This document shows positions 10,047 through 21,700 of a DNA stretch of 64,000 nucleotides, one piece after another (the first letter of the stretch is position 1; the number at the start of each line of letters is the position of its first letter). The stretch is from Nilaparvata lugens (lineage: Eukaryota; Arthropoda; Insecta; Hemiptera; Delphacidae): contig NC_052518.1 of NCBI RefSeq assembly GCF_014356525.2, positions 35,601,705-35,665,704 of the forward strand. Reading direction: 5' to 3'. The notes under the pieces were generated by a model that saw only the letters and a program-made list of their open reading frames with translations, was not told the DNA's origin and ran no database searches. Made by a program: the position numbers and the translations under genes.

Positions 10047-10063
10047 GTTTTCATGTTTGAACC
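10047..10063 (-). repeat. 17-base motif shared with Polinton 2
   Basis: On the minus strand the sequence GGTTCAAACATGAAAAC is identical to 30938-30954 on the plus strand in the second Polinton fragment. Here it sits about 35 bases upstream of the TATA box. Both copies have a related GCAAACC[AG]GT element beside them. Confidence 0.6.
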
Positions 10064-10090
10064 TGCAAACCAGTTTTCTCCACTCCAATT

Positions 10091-10357
10091 GTGGATCAGT
10101 ATATTATGAACTGTTGCAGAGAGAGAATGGAGAGAGGTGTACTGAAGGTTTCAGAAAGTTTGATATGGTTAATTATATTCAATTGCAGTTTTTGGATTGT
10201 GATCTTATTACATTTGACTTATAGTCCATCAAAAGGAAACTATACTATTATTTTGACAGTGTTCAATTCATGTTTGGATAATGATAATAATTACACCTAT
10301 ACTTTTAAAAGAGTGAACATCAATTCTACATTACAAAAAAAAAAAATATTGTTCTAA
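10091..10357 (+). CDS. Hypothetical single-pass membrane protein, divergent from the polymerase cluster
   Basis: A frame of 88 residues reading away from the minus-strand promoter. Residues about 22-43 form a strongly hydrophobic segment (SLIWLIIFNCSFWIVILLHL) suited to one membrane span. The C-terminal NDNNYTYTFKR part recurs downstream as NDNYTYAFRK near 10452-10485, showing that a tandem duplication has affected this coding region. The whole 10091-10881 stretch may be one decayed gene with repeats. No family recognised. Confidence 0.35.
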   Translation: MDQYIMNCCRERMERGVLKVSESLIWLIIFNCSFWIVILLHLTYSPSKGNYTIILTVFNSCLDNDNNYTYTFKRVNINSTLQKKKILF

Positions 10358-10641
10358 TGACTCTCAATCAGAGTGTACAATTTTTTTTTTCACTTGAGAA
10401 GGGAATTGTAAATTCAAATCAATAATCACGAACAGAGCAGGTTATCTTGAATAATGATAATTACACCTATGCTTTCAGAAAAATTGATAAAAATTCTACA
10501 TTATAAAAGAATGCTAATCCAAAGACTCTCAATCAGAGTATAGAAAATGATTTTCCATTTGAAAAGGAAATGGTAAATTCAGTTGAAAGGGACAATTTAG
10601 ACTCAGATGCATATTCAAATCATCTATCACAAACAGAGCAG
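10277..10641. repeat. Imperfect tandem duplication, two units of about 165-190 bases
   Basis: Unit A (10277-10440) and unit B (10450-10641) share the order ATAATGATAA, TTACACCTAT, AATTCTACATTA, ACTCTCAATCAGAGT and end in CACRAACAGAGCAG. Unit B has about 25 extra bases. The units are clearly diverged, so the duplication is not recent. Confidence 0.7.
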
Positions 10642-10881
10642 GATAATACATTTTTTATATTTGTTTCCTGTTTAAAATCAGCTCTGAATTATAATTACAA
10701 TAACTCACTGGAACTTGAAACAAGAAAGTGGTTATATAGTTTAAATTCCTTACATGATAATGTTTGCAGTTTTTATAAATCTTATAGAATATTAGATAAT
10801 TGTGTAAGTGATTCCTTCAGCAATAGCAATTTGTTTGATTTGATAAATACAACTAAATTATTATGTCGGTACAGTTTATGA
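10570..10881 (+). CDS. Hypothetical protein at the right end of Polinton 1
   Basis: A frame of 103 residues, Ser/Asn/Leu-rich, with a Cys at several positions and no motif I recognise. Its first 25 codons lie in unit B of the tandem duplication and are in frame with the upstream repeat region back to about 10450. It may be the downstream part of the divergent plus-strand gene beginning at 10091. Confidence 0.3.
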   Translation: MVNSVERDNLDSDAYSNHLSQTEQDNTFFIFVSCLKSALNYNYNNSLELETRKWLYSLNSLHDNVCSFYKSYRILDNCVSDSFSNSNLFDLINTTKLLCRYSL

Positions 10882-11192
10882 CAGTACTGTCAGAGAAAAG
10901 ACAGGAAATCTTATGCTTAACCTTTATCTATGGTACTGTCTTTAACTGATAACTGATTCTGCAACAGTTTGGAATCTCTGCCGCTAGATGGAGGCACTCA
11001 CTGTATAAAGCATCAATACCTTTGAAATAGCAGACTACCTCAGGTGGGAAGTGGTTGGTAGTGGGTGTATGCTTGGGACTATGATGAGGGGGAACTGGTT
11101 TAGCTCTTGAGGGAACTTGTTTAGTTCCCCTCCCACTCTGGAGGAGGGGGGGTTGGCGCTTAGAGCTGGTCCCCTATTGGGGGGGGGGGTTT

Positions 11193-11263
11193 GCCTTGGC
11201 GCTGGTCCCCGGGTCCTGGGGGCAAGGCCACGTCGATATGCTGTTCCTGCAACTATTCACTAC
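11193..11263 (+). repeat. Right terminal repeat of Polinton 1
   Basis: These 71 GC-rich bases match 32966-33036 with about four differences. The shared block ends CTATTCACTAC; sequence diverges completely afterwards. An end at CACT (11261) fits the Polinton AG...CT rule. Just upstream (11140-11190) lie G-runs and a partial internal copy of the GCTGGTCCCC part. Confidence 0.75.
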
Positions 11264-11446
11264 TCGAGTGTTGTAGGGTGTGATTCGAATGTTAAAAAGG
11301 TTCCTGTTTTTATTTATGTACAATATTAGATTCTTCCTGCATTGATGATTCAACTGGGGTTGCTGTATTTTCATTGTCATCACGAACCAGTTTCCTAGAT
11401 GCATCATTCACCAAGAGGGCAGCAAGGGGCGGTGTGAAATGCTGCA

Positions 11447-12079
11447 TTAAGGCTGTGCAAAGGCTAAAACTAAACTTTCTACTCGTGATATTTTTCAAAG
11501 TTTCTCTATTTGTATATCATAAGGCTATCAAAATGAGGAAGTTTTCTTGGGAAAATTTTTTTTTCTGATCATTACTTTTTGAGATATGAGCGCCTAAAGT
11601 TTAAATTTTTGGGACAGAACATTTCAAATCCGGTAAGAGTTAAATCCATGAGATTTGAAGGATAGATTCTTCATGGTATTGTTGATCTAGTAAAACAAAA
11701 ATTTTTTGCAAATATCATTTTTAAGATAGTTATTCAATTTACTAAAAATAACCAAAAATAACTTTTAGTTGTGTAATTTTTGGTGAATTCAATAACTTTT
11801 TCAAAAATCGATATTTTCAAAAAAATTTTGTTTCACTTGATCAGACAATACCATGAAGAATCCATCCTCTAAGTCTCATGGATCAATCTCACACCGAATT
11901 TGAAATGTTCTGTCCCAAAAATTCAAACTTCTGGTGCTCATATCTCAAAAAGTAATGATTGGAAAGAAATATTTTCCTGAGAGAACTTTTTCATTTTGAT
12001 AGCTTGATGATTTCCAAACACGAATTTTTGAAAGAAACCACAAGTAGAAAGTTTTCTCTTAGCCTTTGCACAGCCTTAA
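11447..12079. mobile_element. Foldback MITE flanked by TTAA
   Basis: The left half (11447-11740) and the right half (11785-12079) are imperfect reverse complements over roughly 300 bases, so the unit folds into one long hairpin. The ends are TTAAGGCTGTGCAAAGG and its complement. TTAA is the target of piggyBac and some other superfamilies, so a TTAA-targeting non-autonomous element is likely. No coding capacity. Confidence 0.75.
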
Positions 12080-12199
12080 ACTCTCCGTTTTCTCATAGTA
12101 GGCTACTGCCTGGAGTTGTTCTTATTGAAGTTCTCCTCAATTTCAAACAGAAACGTCTAACAAAATTGCCTTTTGATATTTCCTATAGTCCCGGCAATG

Positions 12200-14335
12200 A
12201 ATGTTCAAAAAATGGTATGGAGGAAAAAGTTTGGAAGACAATATTTTCGACCACGCAGTTCTGTTTAGAGTAGTAAGGAGGTAAACATATCGAAAGTCAT
12301 CACCCCTACCATCTGTGCTAAGGAGGTGGGGGCGGTTCAGAGGTACCATTTTTTGGCTTCTTGCATAGTACTCGACTTTGCTATTTTTGCACTTATAACT
12401 TCTCAAGAATCGATGGGAATGATCAATGTAGATTATAAGCTCATAGAGCATCCAATTCTCTTCAATTTCATGTACAATTTTCTACTTTTGTTCAACGTGA
12501 TGAGTAACTGTAATCAAACATACATTAAGATGCGAGTTCACTCGCACCGTGAACTGTAAAACTAATATTATTACTTTAATATGGAGAGGTTGAATAATAA
12601 GACTGTACACACGACTCAAGCTCTTGATTGACACTGACTTAGTGACTTTATTACTGAATGCAAAACACACACAAGCACAAATGATACATGAAATCGCCTG
12701 TAGGCGGCAGTAGTGGCTGGAGCATAAACAATTTTTTACACATTTCTTTACGACCAATGCAGCAGCTTGAGTGTGTAATCTTCAGTTTTGCAACAATAGA
12801 CCAATTGACAAAGGAATTTGAAGGGAATGTTTTGAACACAATTTCGTCTTTGCAGCTTTGTTGGAACCAGTTAGGAGTGAAAATATCAAAAGTGGACATC
12901 ATCCGCAATAAAAAATTCTTGTGACTCAGTTTGGAATAAAATTTTCGACCCCGCAGTTCGGTTTGAGGTAGTAAGGGGGTGAACATATCAAAAGTTCCCA
13001 CCACTACTCACAGTGCTAAAGGGGGGAGGATGATTCAAAGGTACCATTTTTCTGGTTTCTCGCATTATATAACTCGGAAACTATGGATCTTATGGACATG
13101 ACTTGTCTATACAAAATTGAAGCTTACATAATTTCCTACAATATTGATTTGACAACTTTTTCTATATCTTCTATAGTTAATCTTGAACGTGTGACATTCA
13201 AAGAAACAGATTTGCTTTCATTTTCTTGCTATTTTTGCTCTTATAACTTTCTAAAATAATAATCCTTGCTGATTATGAGATTATAGAGCATCAAATTTTC
13301 TTCAACTTGATGTATATTATGCAGTCTCATAAAATTATGCATTTCCCTACGAATTTGGAGGGAGAGTTTCCAGCACAATTTTTTACTTGGCAGCTTTGTT
13401 GGGACTTGTTGAGAGGAGAACATATCAAAAGTCCCCATCCCTACCCCATGTGCTAAGGGATGAGGGTGGTTTGAATGTAGCATTTTTTAGCTTTTTGCTT
13501 CCATGCTAATATCTTGGTAACAATGCGTTCAACATGACTAACTATTCGAAAATGATGTTTGATAAATTCTCTACAAAATTTGTTGAGTGGAGTTTTGTGA
13601 GATTTCCAAGAGTTTTCGAGATATCCGCATTTGAAAGTGTGGAATTGTTAGAATAACAGGTCTTTATCCATTTTTTTGCTTTTTCTGGACTTATAACTCC
13701 CCAACAACACATTTTAAGAAGCAATGTTCATTGTAGGTTTATGGAGCATTATATTATATTTAATTCTATTTATTTTTTCACCATTCCAAGTTTTGCTTTC
13801 ATTGTTATAGCAGCTTTTAAGTGATAGGAGGGTGAAATTTTCAATTTTTTTCAAGTGTAAACTCAGCGGATCTACACGTTTAACAGAGGGGATGAAGATG
13901 CTGGCTGACTTTTGCTATGTGTACCTTCTAACTAGTGTCAATTGAACTGCAAAGTCAAATATTAGTTTCCACACATCCCCTTCAAATTTGATTGTCAAAT
14001 GATCAATTGTTGCAGCATTGAAAATTCAACCCCCTACATTAAAGCTGCTATAACAATGAATGGAAAACTTGGAATGATGACAAAATACATCAAATCAAAG
14101 ATAATAATAATAATGCTCCATAAACCCACAATGAGCATTGAATTTACAATGCAGTCATGTCTGTAAGATGCATATTTTCCGAGTTATATGCGAGAAACCA
14201 AAAAATGGTACCTTTGAACCAACCCCACCACCTTAGGACAGGGGGCAAGGATGGGGACTTTTGATATGTTCACCTCCTTCCTAAACCGAACTGAGTTGTC
14301 CGAAATTGTCTTCCAAACTTTTCCCTCTATAACCC
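12200..14335. repeat. Diverged repeat array with a head-to-head inversion
   Basis: Sub-motifs recur in order: GGAAGACAATATTTTCGACC-type, AACATATCAAAAGTCCCC-type, GTGCTAAGG-G-rich, GGTACCATTTTTT, CTTATAACT, and TTATGGAGCAT. Direct copies begin near 12230, 12830, 12930, 13370. From about 13860 to 14330 the same motifs reappear as reverse complements in reverse order. A similar CTTATAACTCGC segment lies at 1800-2000. No gene seen. Confidence 0.6.
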
Positions 14336-14790
14336 TCCCTTGACTGGACTTACTACTTGTCCATACATACAGCTAACAGGTATTTTCCTTTTCTCCAATC
14401 TGGATGACGCCAGGTTATCATCTGTCGGTTGCTTGTTGTCGCATGAATGCCGTAGACTTAGAAATAAGGTAATGATTCCTGCAGAATTCTATGCGTCGAA
14501 ATCCATTTCTATTTGTTACTCTTTGTGCAGGCCACTTTCCTATGATGTCTTTTTTTTTGCTTTGCAAACAGTACTTTTATTTCTTTTTCCGATGATGCTC
14601 CAGCCGTGGAATATGGACTTACAGCATCCAACCAGATGTAACTTTAAAGCTTTGAAAATATTCTGAAACACTGTTCCAATAACACTAGTGTATGTCTACT
14701 TCGAATACATTTACAGGGTGGTAACTGAAAAATTGTCCCCGAAAAATGTCACAAAAAGAGAAAAGGAAGAGAGAAAGAAGGAAGAAAGAG
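14336..14790. other. Unassigned sequence before the (CA)n tract
   Basis: No recognised protein or repeat; one chance-like open frame of about 100 codons without motifs. Confidence 0.4.
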
Positions 14791-14793
14791 AGG

Positions 14794-14794
<1 letters not shown>

Positions 14795-14867
<73 letters not shown>
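14795..14867. repeat. (CA)n microsatellite
   Basis: About 36 uninterrupted CA units followed by a looser CA-rich stretch to about 14897. Long repetitive frames across it are artefacts. Confidence 0.95.
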
Positions 14868-14871
<4 letters not shown>

Positions 14872-14882
14872 TACTCACACAC

Positions 14883-16653
14883 TCACACATACACATACCG
14901 ACTTGAATTACAAGTTATGGAGCATTCCGGCTGAGTCCACGTTATTCCACCATGCAGGAAGCACAAAGCATGATGTGATCTACTCTCACGCAGCTTCATG
15001 AGTTCAAGTCTGTTAAAGTATTCGGTCACATGGTCATCATGTCTCAGGTTGAAGATAAAGCGAACACAATAATTATGTGCATGCTGCATCCTCTCCAAAA
15101 GTTGGACTGTCATGTCAAGAGTCACAATCTCACAGTAGTTGAAGATTGGGAAAATCAGAGTCTTGACCATCATAACCTTTGTTGGAAAGGGAATGAAGTC
15201 AGAGATGCTCTTCAATGTCATGATCCCCCAATGACCCTGTTACAAGTCTGAGTCCATGGCTGGACCAGTCAAGAGTCCTTGTCATTGTGAGTCCCAAATT
15301 TTTCATGTCGGAACTGTATTCCAATTGTACTTTATTCAATGTTATGTATGGTCTGTTAGATATGTCAATTGTGTTTGAAAGTCTTAAGTAACCTATCACT
15401 ATAGATTTCGATTTTGTCTCGTTAATTTCCAGTCCATTATTCTCAGTCTACTGTACCAAACGAGTCAAGTCAGCATTGACCTGACCTCATCAACTGTGAT
15501 GTCAAAGTCATTTTTCTTGCAGTGTCGGTATATTTTTAAATCGTCTACATACAGGTGATGTCTGGTCGTAAGTAGAGTGCTTGTCACGTCATTTATGTAG
15601 ATGCTGAACAGTAGAGGACCCAATACCGAACCCTGAGGAGCTCCTCTGTTCACTTCACGCCAACGTGAAGAGGCATCCCCAACTCTCACACACTGACACC
15701 GACCCCAAAGATAAGACCTCACTCATGCCACAGTGGAGTTGGAAAACCTGAGTTTCTGAGTTTGTAGAGTAGAGTAGGATGGAAAATACTGTCGAATGCT
15801 CTGCTAAAATCTATTAGGACTGGAACTGTAAGCTCTCTATTATCCATGACCCTACAGATGTCGTCAGTGACTCTCAGGAGTGCAGAGGTGGTGCAATGAC
15901 CGCTGTGGAACCCCAATTGAAAGTTACCAATCAATCCAGAACCATGGACGAATGTGCTCAATTGGAAGTGAACAATGATTTCCAGAACCTTGGACAAGAT
16001 GGACAATAAGCTAATAGGCCTGTAATCAGATGGTGAGAGAGGGTTAGGGATCTTGTACAAGGGAATTACTATGGATAACTTTCATTTATTAGGAAAAACT
16101 GACATTGAAAGTGAGGTATTGATTAAATGAGTGAGGAAAGGAAGGACGAGAGGGTGGATAATTTTTATAAATTCGATTGGGATACCATCTGCACCAACAG
16201 CATAACTCTTTACTCTATGAACAGCCAAGAAGACCTCTTGCTCCGTGACATTGGAGAAGTAGAAATCCTCATTGGGATGACAATCAGGCAGAGAGTCAAA
16301 GTGAGCACAAGCTTGGTCCAAACTTACAGGGATGTCAGTGAGGAAGTCATTGAGATCATCCAGCGAGTGAGCAACGGTACCTGCCTCTCCTTGCCAGCCC
16401 CAATCTCCCTCAGAGTACGCCACAGAGATGGAGTTGATGATCGCTTTGAGGAGATCAGGTTTCGGTGAAATGTAGCTTTAGAATTTCTAATTGTTTGCTT
16501 GCAAGAGTTTCTCAAATGCTTATAATGATTGAAATCATTGGGGCTTATTGACGCTCTTGCTTTTTTGCACCAATAATCTTGATTCCTCATCAGCTGGTGT
16601 ATCTCATCAGTGAACCATGGAGCAGGATCCCTGGTTATTCTGCGATTTTTCAA
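14883..16653 (-). pseudogene. LINE reverse transcriptase relic (Jockey/CR1-like)
   Basis: Reading right to left, consecutive fragments in different frames give one reverse transcriptase: a Lys/Arg-rich linker with a PWF segment (16653-16324); VGADGIPIEFIK (16423-16082); SDYRPISLLSILSKVLE and a LIDFSRAFD motif A (16060-15719); GAPQGSVLGPLLF and the catalytic YVDD (15722-15465); and the C-terminal thumb and FN...RHDDH region (15399-14883). The four or more frame changes show decay. The protein would copy the element RNA into DNA at a nicked target. The 3' end abuts the (CA)n tract. Confidence 0.8.
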
Positions 16654-16700
16654 AGAAACATGTTTTTAAAAAAGAGAGATTATATTGTGATTCAAAATGT

Positions 16701-17625
16701 TCAACATAACATTAACATCGTTAGTATGGAATATGTGTAGCCAGTCAAGGTTAATGCATCATTGAACAAGTTGTGGTAGTTAATATTCTTATAATCTCTA
16801 TAAGTGATTATTTCAAGTTTAGGCTTAGGCCTCTTGATATTATAAACTACGAATATCATATCATGTGCAGAAAGGCCTGGAAAAAGGATCTGCCCATGGC
16901 ACACAGCTGCTCTCTTATCAGCAACTGCAATCAGATCAAACAATGTGTCAGAAGTGGATGTATGGTGCATAGCTTGGAGAGGCAGCAAGGGCATACCATT
17001 CGCGAAAAACATAGTGGTCAGTGGTATTTTGTCATGAGTATCACATCCAAGTAAGTCAGTATTGATAGCCACACCATCCATGATAGCCAAGTAAGTCACC
17101 CATGATAGCCACATGTTCATAGGGCACCATCAGCTCAAGTAGTGCTTCCTCAAATTCTGACATATACTCGATATGAGAAGGCCTATAGCAAATAGTATTA
17201 CTATAGTAATAGTAATAATATTACTGTTAATAGCAGTAACATTTTAACTCCGTTACACTTAACCTCAATAAACATGTATTCAGGACTAGCTGCACGGGAG
17301 GTATCAGAGGAAAACTTGTGAACAGGCAGCAGAGAACGCTTGACAAACGTGGCAACCCGTCCTCATTCTTGTGTAACCGATCATTCCAGATGAGCACATA
17401 ATCCTCGAGTGCAACAAGTCAATTAGGAATTGTCGGTTTTAGCCAGGCTTCAGATATAAGAATGATGTCACAATCTTTGCCCTTGAAAGTGTGCCTAAAT
17501 TCATCTATCTGGCAGAGAAGGGATTGGGCATTGACATGAGCGACTTTAAAATGATCAGAGAAAGGAGAGACAGCCCACTTGAGGGAATCACTGACACTCA
17601 GCGCAGCCGCGCCGTCATTCTGCTG
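16701..17625 (-). pseudogene. LINE endonuclease (AP-type) relic
   Basis: The same element's upstream domain. The N-terminal HVNAQSLL and ILISEAWLKP motifs are at 17550-17419; a shifted frame carries HKNEDGVATFV-type residues near 17360-17280; and 17120-16701 has the C-terminal LSAHDMIFVV segment, where AP endonucleases have Ser-Asp-His (here Ala-His-Asp, degraded). The trail continues into the reverse transcriptase at 16653. Several stops and shifts are present. Confidence 0.7.
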
Positions 17626-18015
17626 TAAAGACAGGATGGCTGCAACGAAGCAGCAAGGCAGAAGAGAGAGGTGAAAAGTGAAAACAACGAGAAGATACAA
17701 AAAAGACACTTATCACATTCATACTGACACACACACTCACACAAAGGAAGAAATGGGAGAAGAAATATAGAAATCATAAGAGATAGAAGAAAAAGAGAAA
17801 AAAAAAACAAGTGAAGGAGTCAAGCACTATGAAGCAATAGGATAACACTATAATAGATGGCCTAGGCGGTTCGGCTCCATTGATATAAGCATACTAATAC
17901 TGTTAATCAAATACAAGTTCAACAGGAATAGTCAATATTGAGAAGAAAAAAGAATCAGGAGGCTGATTACTTATCAAAATACTGTAATTAGCAAGATAAT
18001 TAGAGAGAGAAGAAA
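17626..18015. other. Unassigned sequence
   Basis: Low-complexity GA-rich and AT-rich DNA between the LINE and the next transposon. No gene seen. Confidence 0.4.
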
Positions 18016-18077
18016 TATATATATATATATTTCTATCTCTCTAATATTTTTATCTATATATATATATATATATATAT
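18016..18077. repeat. (TA)n microsatellite and target region
   Basis: Two TA runs separated by a pyrimidine-rich spacer. The downstream transposon begins immediately after the second run; its other end is also followed by TA-rich DNA (25481-25550). Confidence 0.8.
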
Positions 18078-18078
18078 C

Positions 18079-18104
18079 GCTGTCTCAGAACAATACTGTA
18101 ACAT
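18079..18104 (+). repeat. Left terminal inverted repeat
   Basis: Pairs with 25453-25477. Directly preceded by the (TA)n run. Confidence 0.75.
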
Positions 18105-18159
18105 CTCAAAAAAATCATTTTTGAGCTTCATATACCATTGGATGCAGAAAAATGTGAGG

Positions 18160-18430
18160 AATTCAATGCAATACTATAACATCTCAGAATATTATGTTTT
18201 ACTATGAATTTTACCTGATGTTCTGGTAATGTCTTCCTCTTTCTCCACATTTCATCCAGAGCAATACAGTAATATTTTACATGTTATACTATTGCATTGA
18301 TGTCTTTTCCATGTAGCTTCCGTGTCTAACCATAATATTTTGCATTGTTACGGTATTGCACTGGCCTCATTTTGTCACTTTGCCGCGAAAACCGTAATAC
18401 TTTGCGTTGTTACGGTGTTGCTCTGACCTC
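18160..18430. repeat. Left subterminal repeat cluster
   Basis: Variants of GCAATACTGTAACATCTCAG at about 18163, 18255, 18280 (inverted), 18340 (inverted) and 18400 (inverted). They share the core of the terminal repeat and are candidate transposase-binding sites. Confidence 0.6.
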
Positions 18431-18722
18431 AGCTCGAACTTTACCGCGTTTTTGGCTGATTTTGAGGTTATGTTTGCATAATACAAGGCACTCTGGCAGT
18501 GGCACAGCGGCAGTGTAGAGGTAGAGAAGAGCTCTGTAATTTCACTAATGGAATAATGAACTTTAAATAACTTTATTAATGATCTAATGAACTAGCTTAT
18601 CTACAGAATCTTATCTACTAGCTTATCTGCAACGGAATTACTGAAGCTTATAGTTGATTGTTTTCGTTGTCAAGCATGGTTTGTAAATCAAATAATTTTT
18701 GATTGTGGTTCTCAAAGTGACA

Positions 18723-21700
18723 ATGAATCGTGCGGCTAAATTAGTGCATTTAGCTAAAGAAAGATTGAAAGGTAAGTTCTATTTAATGAAGTCTATGCCA
18801 AATATAAACATGTAAGAAATTTATTCAGAAATTCATGTTCATAGTTAGCTATGATGTAAAAAAGCTCATTTCAAAACCATTACTAATAGTTGATTATTAT
18901 TTATTGATCATTAAAATTTTTAATACTACAATATAATCAATTAGAAATTAGTTTTATACATGAAAAAATATATTACTATATTTCAAAAGCTCCAAATAGC
19001 TACCATACGGTAGACCTACCGTATGCTAATAATTATGGAACAAATTAACTTAACACACAGGTCTACATCAAGATAAATCAATCGCTTCATCAAATCAGTT
19101 TTATTTAATAAAGTCAAAGGTTAAAATCATCAATCTTACACTATTGTTTCACTTTCAGTTCAAGAAAAATATGATGATTTTGGTGTGGAACAAACTTCTC
19201 CATTGAGTGATGAATTAGGCCTGGTCTTGGATGAAGAAGCAAATAATGGTAAGTGATTGTTCTCATTTTTCAATTACATTGCAATTTTATGGTTTTGTCA
19301 ATGGGGCAAAGTTGATAGCAAATCGATAGTTATACAAAAATAGTGTGATATTGAAAAGATCCTTCAATTTGTTCAGTCAGCTTACATGAAAAATTGATAC
19401 ATTTTCAATTTTAAATTTGAAGTAGAAAGTCATTTGCCTGCAATTCATTTCAAGAATATTGTTAGGTAGTAACAGTTATAGCTATTGTAATTGAATGGCT
19501 AGTCCATTATTTATATTCAGTCGAATTATTTTTAAAACAAATGCCTAGCTTGAAGCAGAAAAAATATAACTATAAGGTATTGAGAGAAGTGCAAATCTTG
19601 CCTGAATAACTTACTTATAACTTGTTAAATTTCAGTCTCGGGTCACTTAATTTACTGCATGTCTTGGATGATTCAATTGTTTATGTGATACTTATGAGAT
19701 ATAAATGTATAAAATCACATTTTTTCATAATCCATCTATATTGTTCTCCTACTATATAATTATATAGAATTCATTCCACTGTTTCAGGAAAACAATTATC
19801 TGATGGGAGTAAGACTGACAGAGTAATGGATGATGTTGATGAAATAAACAACTCTGAAATCTCAATGGACAGTTCAACTATTACCAGTGAGCAAATAAGG
19901 GTGGCAGATGAAGCTGAAAATATACTTTTCGGTGAGAATAATATCCTTGTTAATAATATAATAATGATTAGCATGAAATTATTGTTATTGAACAAGCTTA
20001 GCATGTTCCAACTTTCGACTTGATTCTAGATTCATATTCAATTGAAAGTTTTTTCAACATTAACTTTAAACTGTTCTCCGAATGAAATGTCATTTAACTG
20101 AGGATCCACAAAAATTTGAAATGTTTGCCATCTCGCCAGGACATGGGAAGAGGTAAAGTACGTTTTGACGTGTGCCGTGCCACTCACGGAGTTCACATTG
20201 AACTTTTTTAAGATGTTGAAAATTTTCAGAATGTAAGCTTTCTAATGATGTAAAACATGTATGTACGCTTTTTCCTTTATTGAAATATTTTGCCTTAAAA
20301 CCTAGGAGTTCTTTTATAGACACTCTGTACTATGATTTATGAAGTCATCATACATAAATGTACTGAGAAGAATACTGCATAAAAAGATTTTTTGTTTGTT
20401 TCATATTTTCCAGGAACATCTATTACGACAGAACATTATGTCCTTGATGTCCATGACGCCTGCTCTACCAAAAATAATGATGATCAAGAAGAAGTTACAA
20501 GCACTGGTAAGTTGAATCCTGAAGTTTCAATTTGCTTTGTTCTAAAAAAATTCTGATATTTTTTTCAGTATTATAATGCTTATTGTATTTTATTAATTAA
20601 AATTCTCAAATAGGGCAACTGATAATTAGATTTTTAGAACACTTGGCCTCTGCGCTCAGGTTTTCTTAACCTTGCGGAGACCTTCCTTATTCTCACAACA
20701 TTATTAAATTTCATACTTATATTATTATTCCAATATGTAACTCTATTTTCTGATTGTTTCACCCATATTATTATTGTTAATGGATAAATAAACTATTTGA
20801 TTTGAAATGTAGAAGAGGAATTTCAGATTTATAAAGGATTAAACTTAATAGTGATAAAATAATTATATGATAATAGTTTTGACACAAAGATTTTTTTTTT
20901 AATTTTAAAGATGTAAACCATTTATTATGATGATAATGATATTATAGCTATAATTTATTCTGTTGTTTATTTTATTCAAATTAAAAATGACTCTAAGAGC
21001 AGAAACATGTATGTTATTTTATTATAAGTTCTAGTATTATCAATTCAATGTCATCAATGTTATCAACTCCAATGTAATCAATCTTAATAACTTCTGCACT
21101 ATAGATCACTGAGTAGTTCTTTTATAAAAAATTAAGATAAAAACTTCGTATTGACTGTAGAAAAAACTCAACAAATACGGTACTACCTATTAAATATTGT
21201 AATCTTACAATTTCTACTTGCTCATTAATCATGTAGGATCATTCACCAGCTTATAAACAAAATTTTATAAGATTTTCGAATGGTATGGAATAAGAATCAT
21301 TCTGAAAAAGTGTTCTTGTTTCCAGAAAACTACAATGGAGGAATATTCCTGAGCAACGCAGATGAATGCACTCCTGATAAGACGACTTTCGAAGACTATA
21401 ATGTCATCACCATGCCTCCTGATTATGGAATAGATGAGTCCAGTGTTCATTTCACACCTCTAACACAAGTAGCACAAGTTATTAGTGATATCGATGATCA
21501 CAATACTTGCTCAGATAATTTATTTGTTATTGAAGGCAACAATTTTTTGAAGTCATTGGAGTTTGGTAATGATACAAATGGCATTGACATAGAGATAGAG
21601 GATGGTATTGAGTTGAGAAAAGAGGGAATAAATAATTCTGATTATCTGATAATAGACAATGATGGCCATAATATTATGGATGTCATAGGTGTTGATAACA

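Larger units (their letters stand above)
2028..11261 (-). mobile_element. Maverick/Polinton-type element 1, decayed
   Basis: Minus-strand genes in order from right to left: an unknown small protein, protein-primed DNA polymerase B, retroviral-type integrase with chromodomain, four small genes, a packaging-type ATPase, an acidic protein and a short Gly-rich protein. The polymerase, integrase and ATPase combination is diagnostic of Polintons (Mavericks). The right end is placed at 11261 because a 71-base segment ending CTATTCACT is repeated at the right end of the second Polinton fragment (33034), and Polintons end AG...CT. No left terminal repeat was found; 2028 is only the end of the last recognised gene. 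Stops, frameshifts and an internal polymerase deletion mean the copy is inactive. Confidence 0.8.

Noticed and set aside
14685..14934. Several long frames encoding Thr-His or Cys-Val repeats
   Set aside because: They are translations of the (CA)n microsatellite in different frames.
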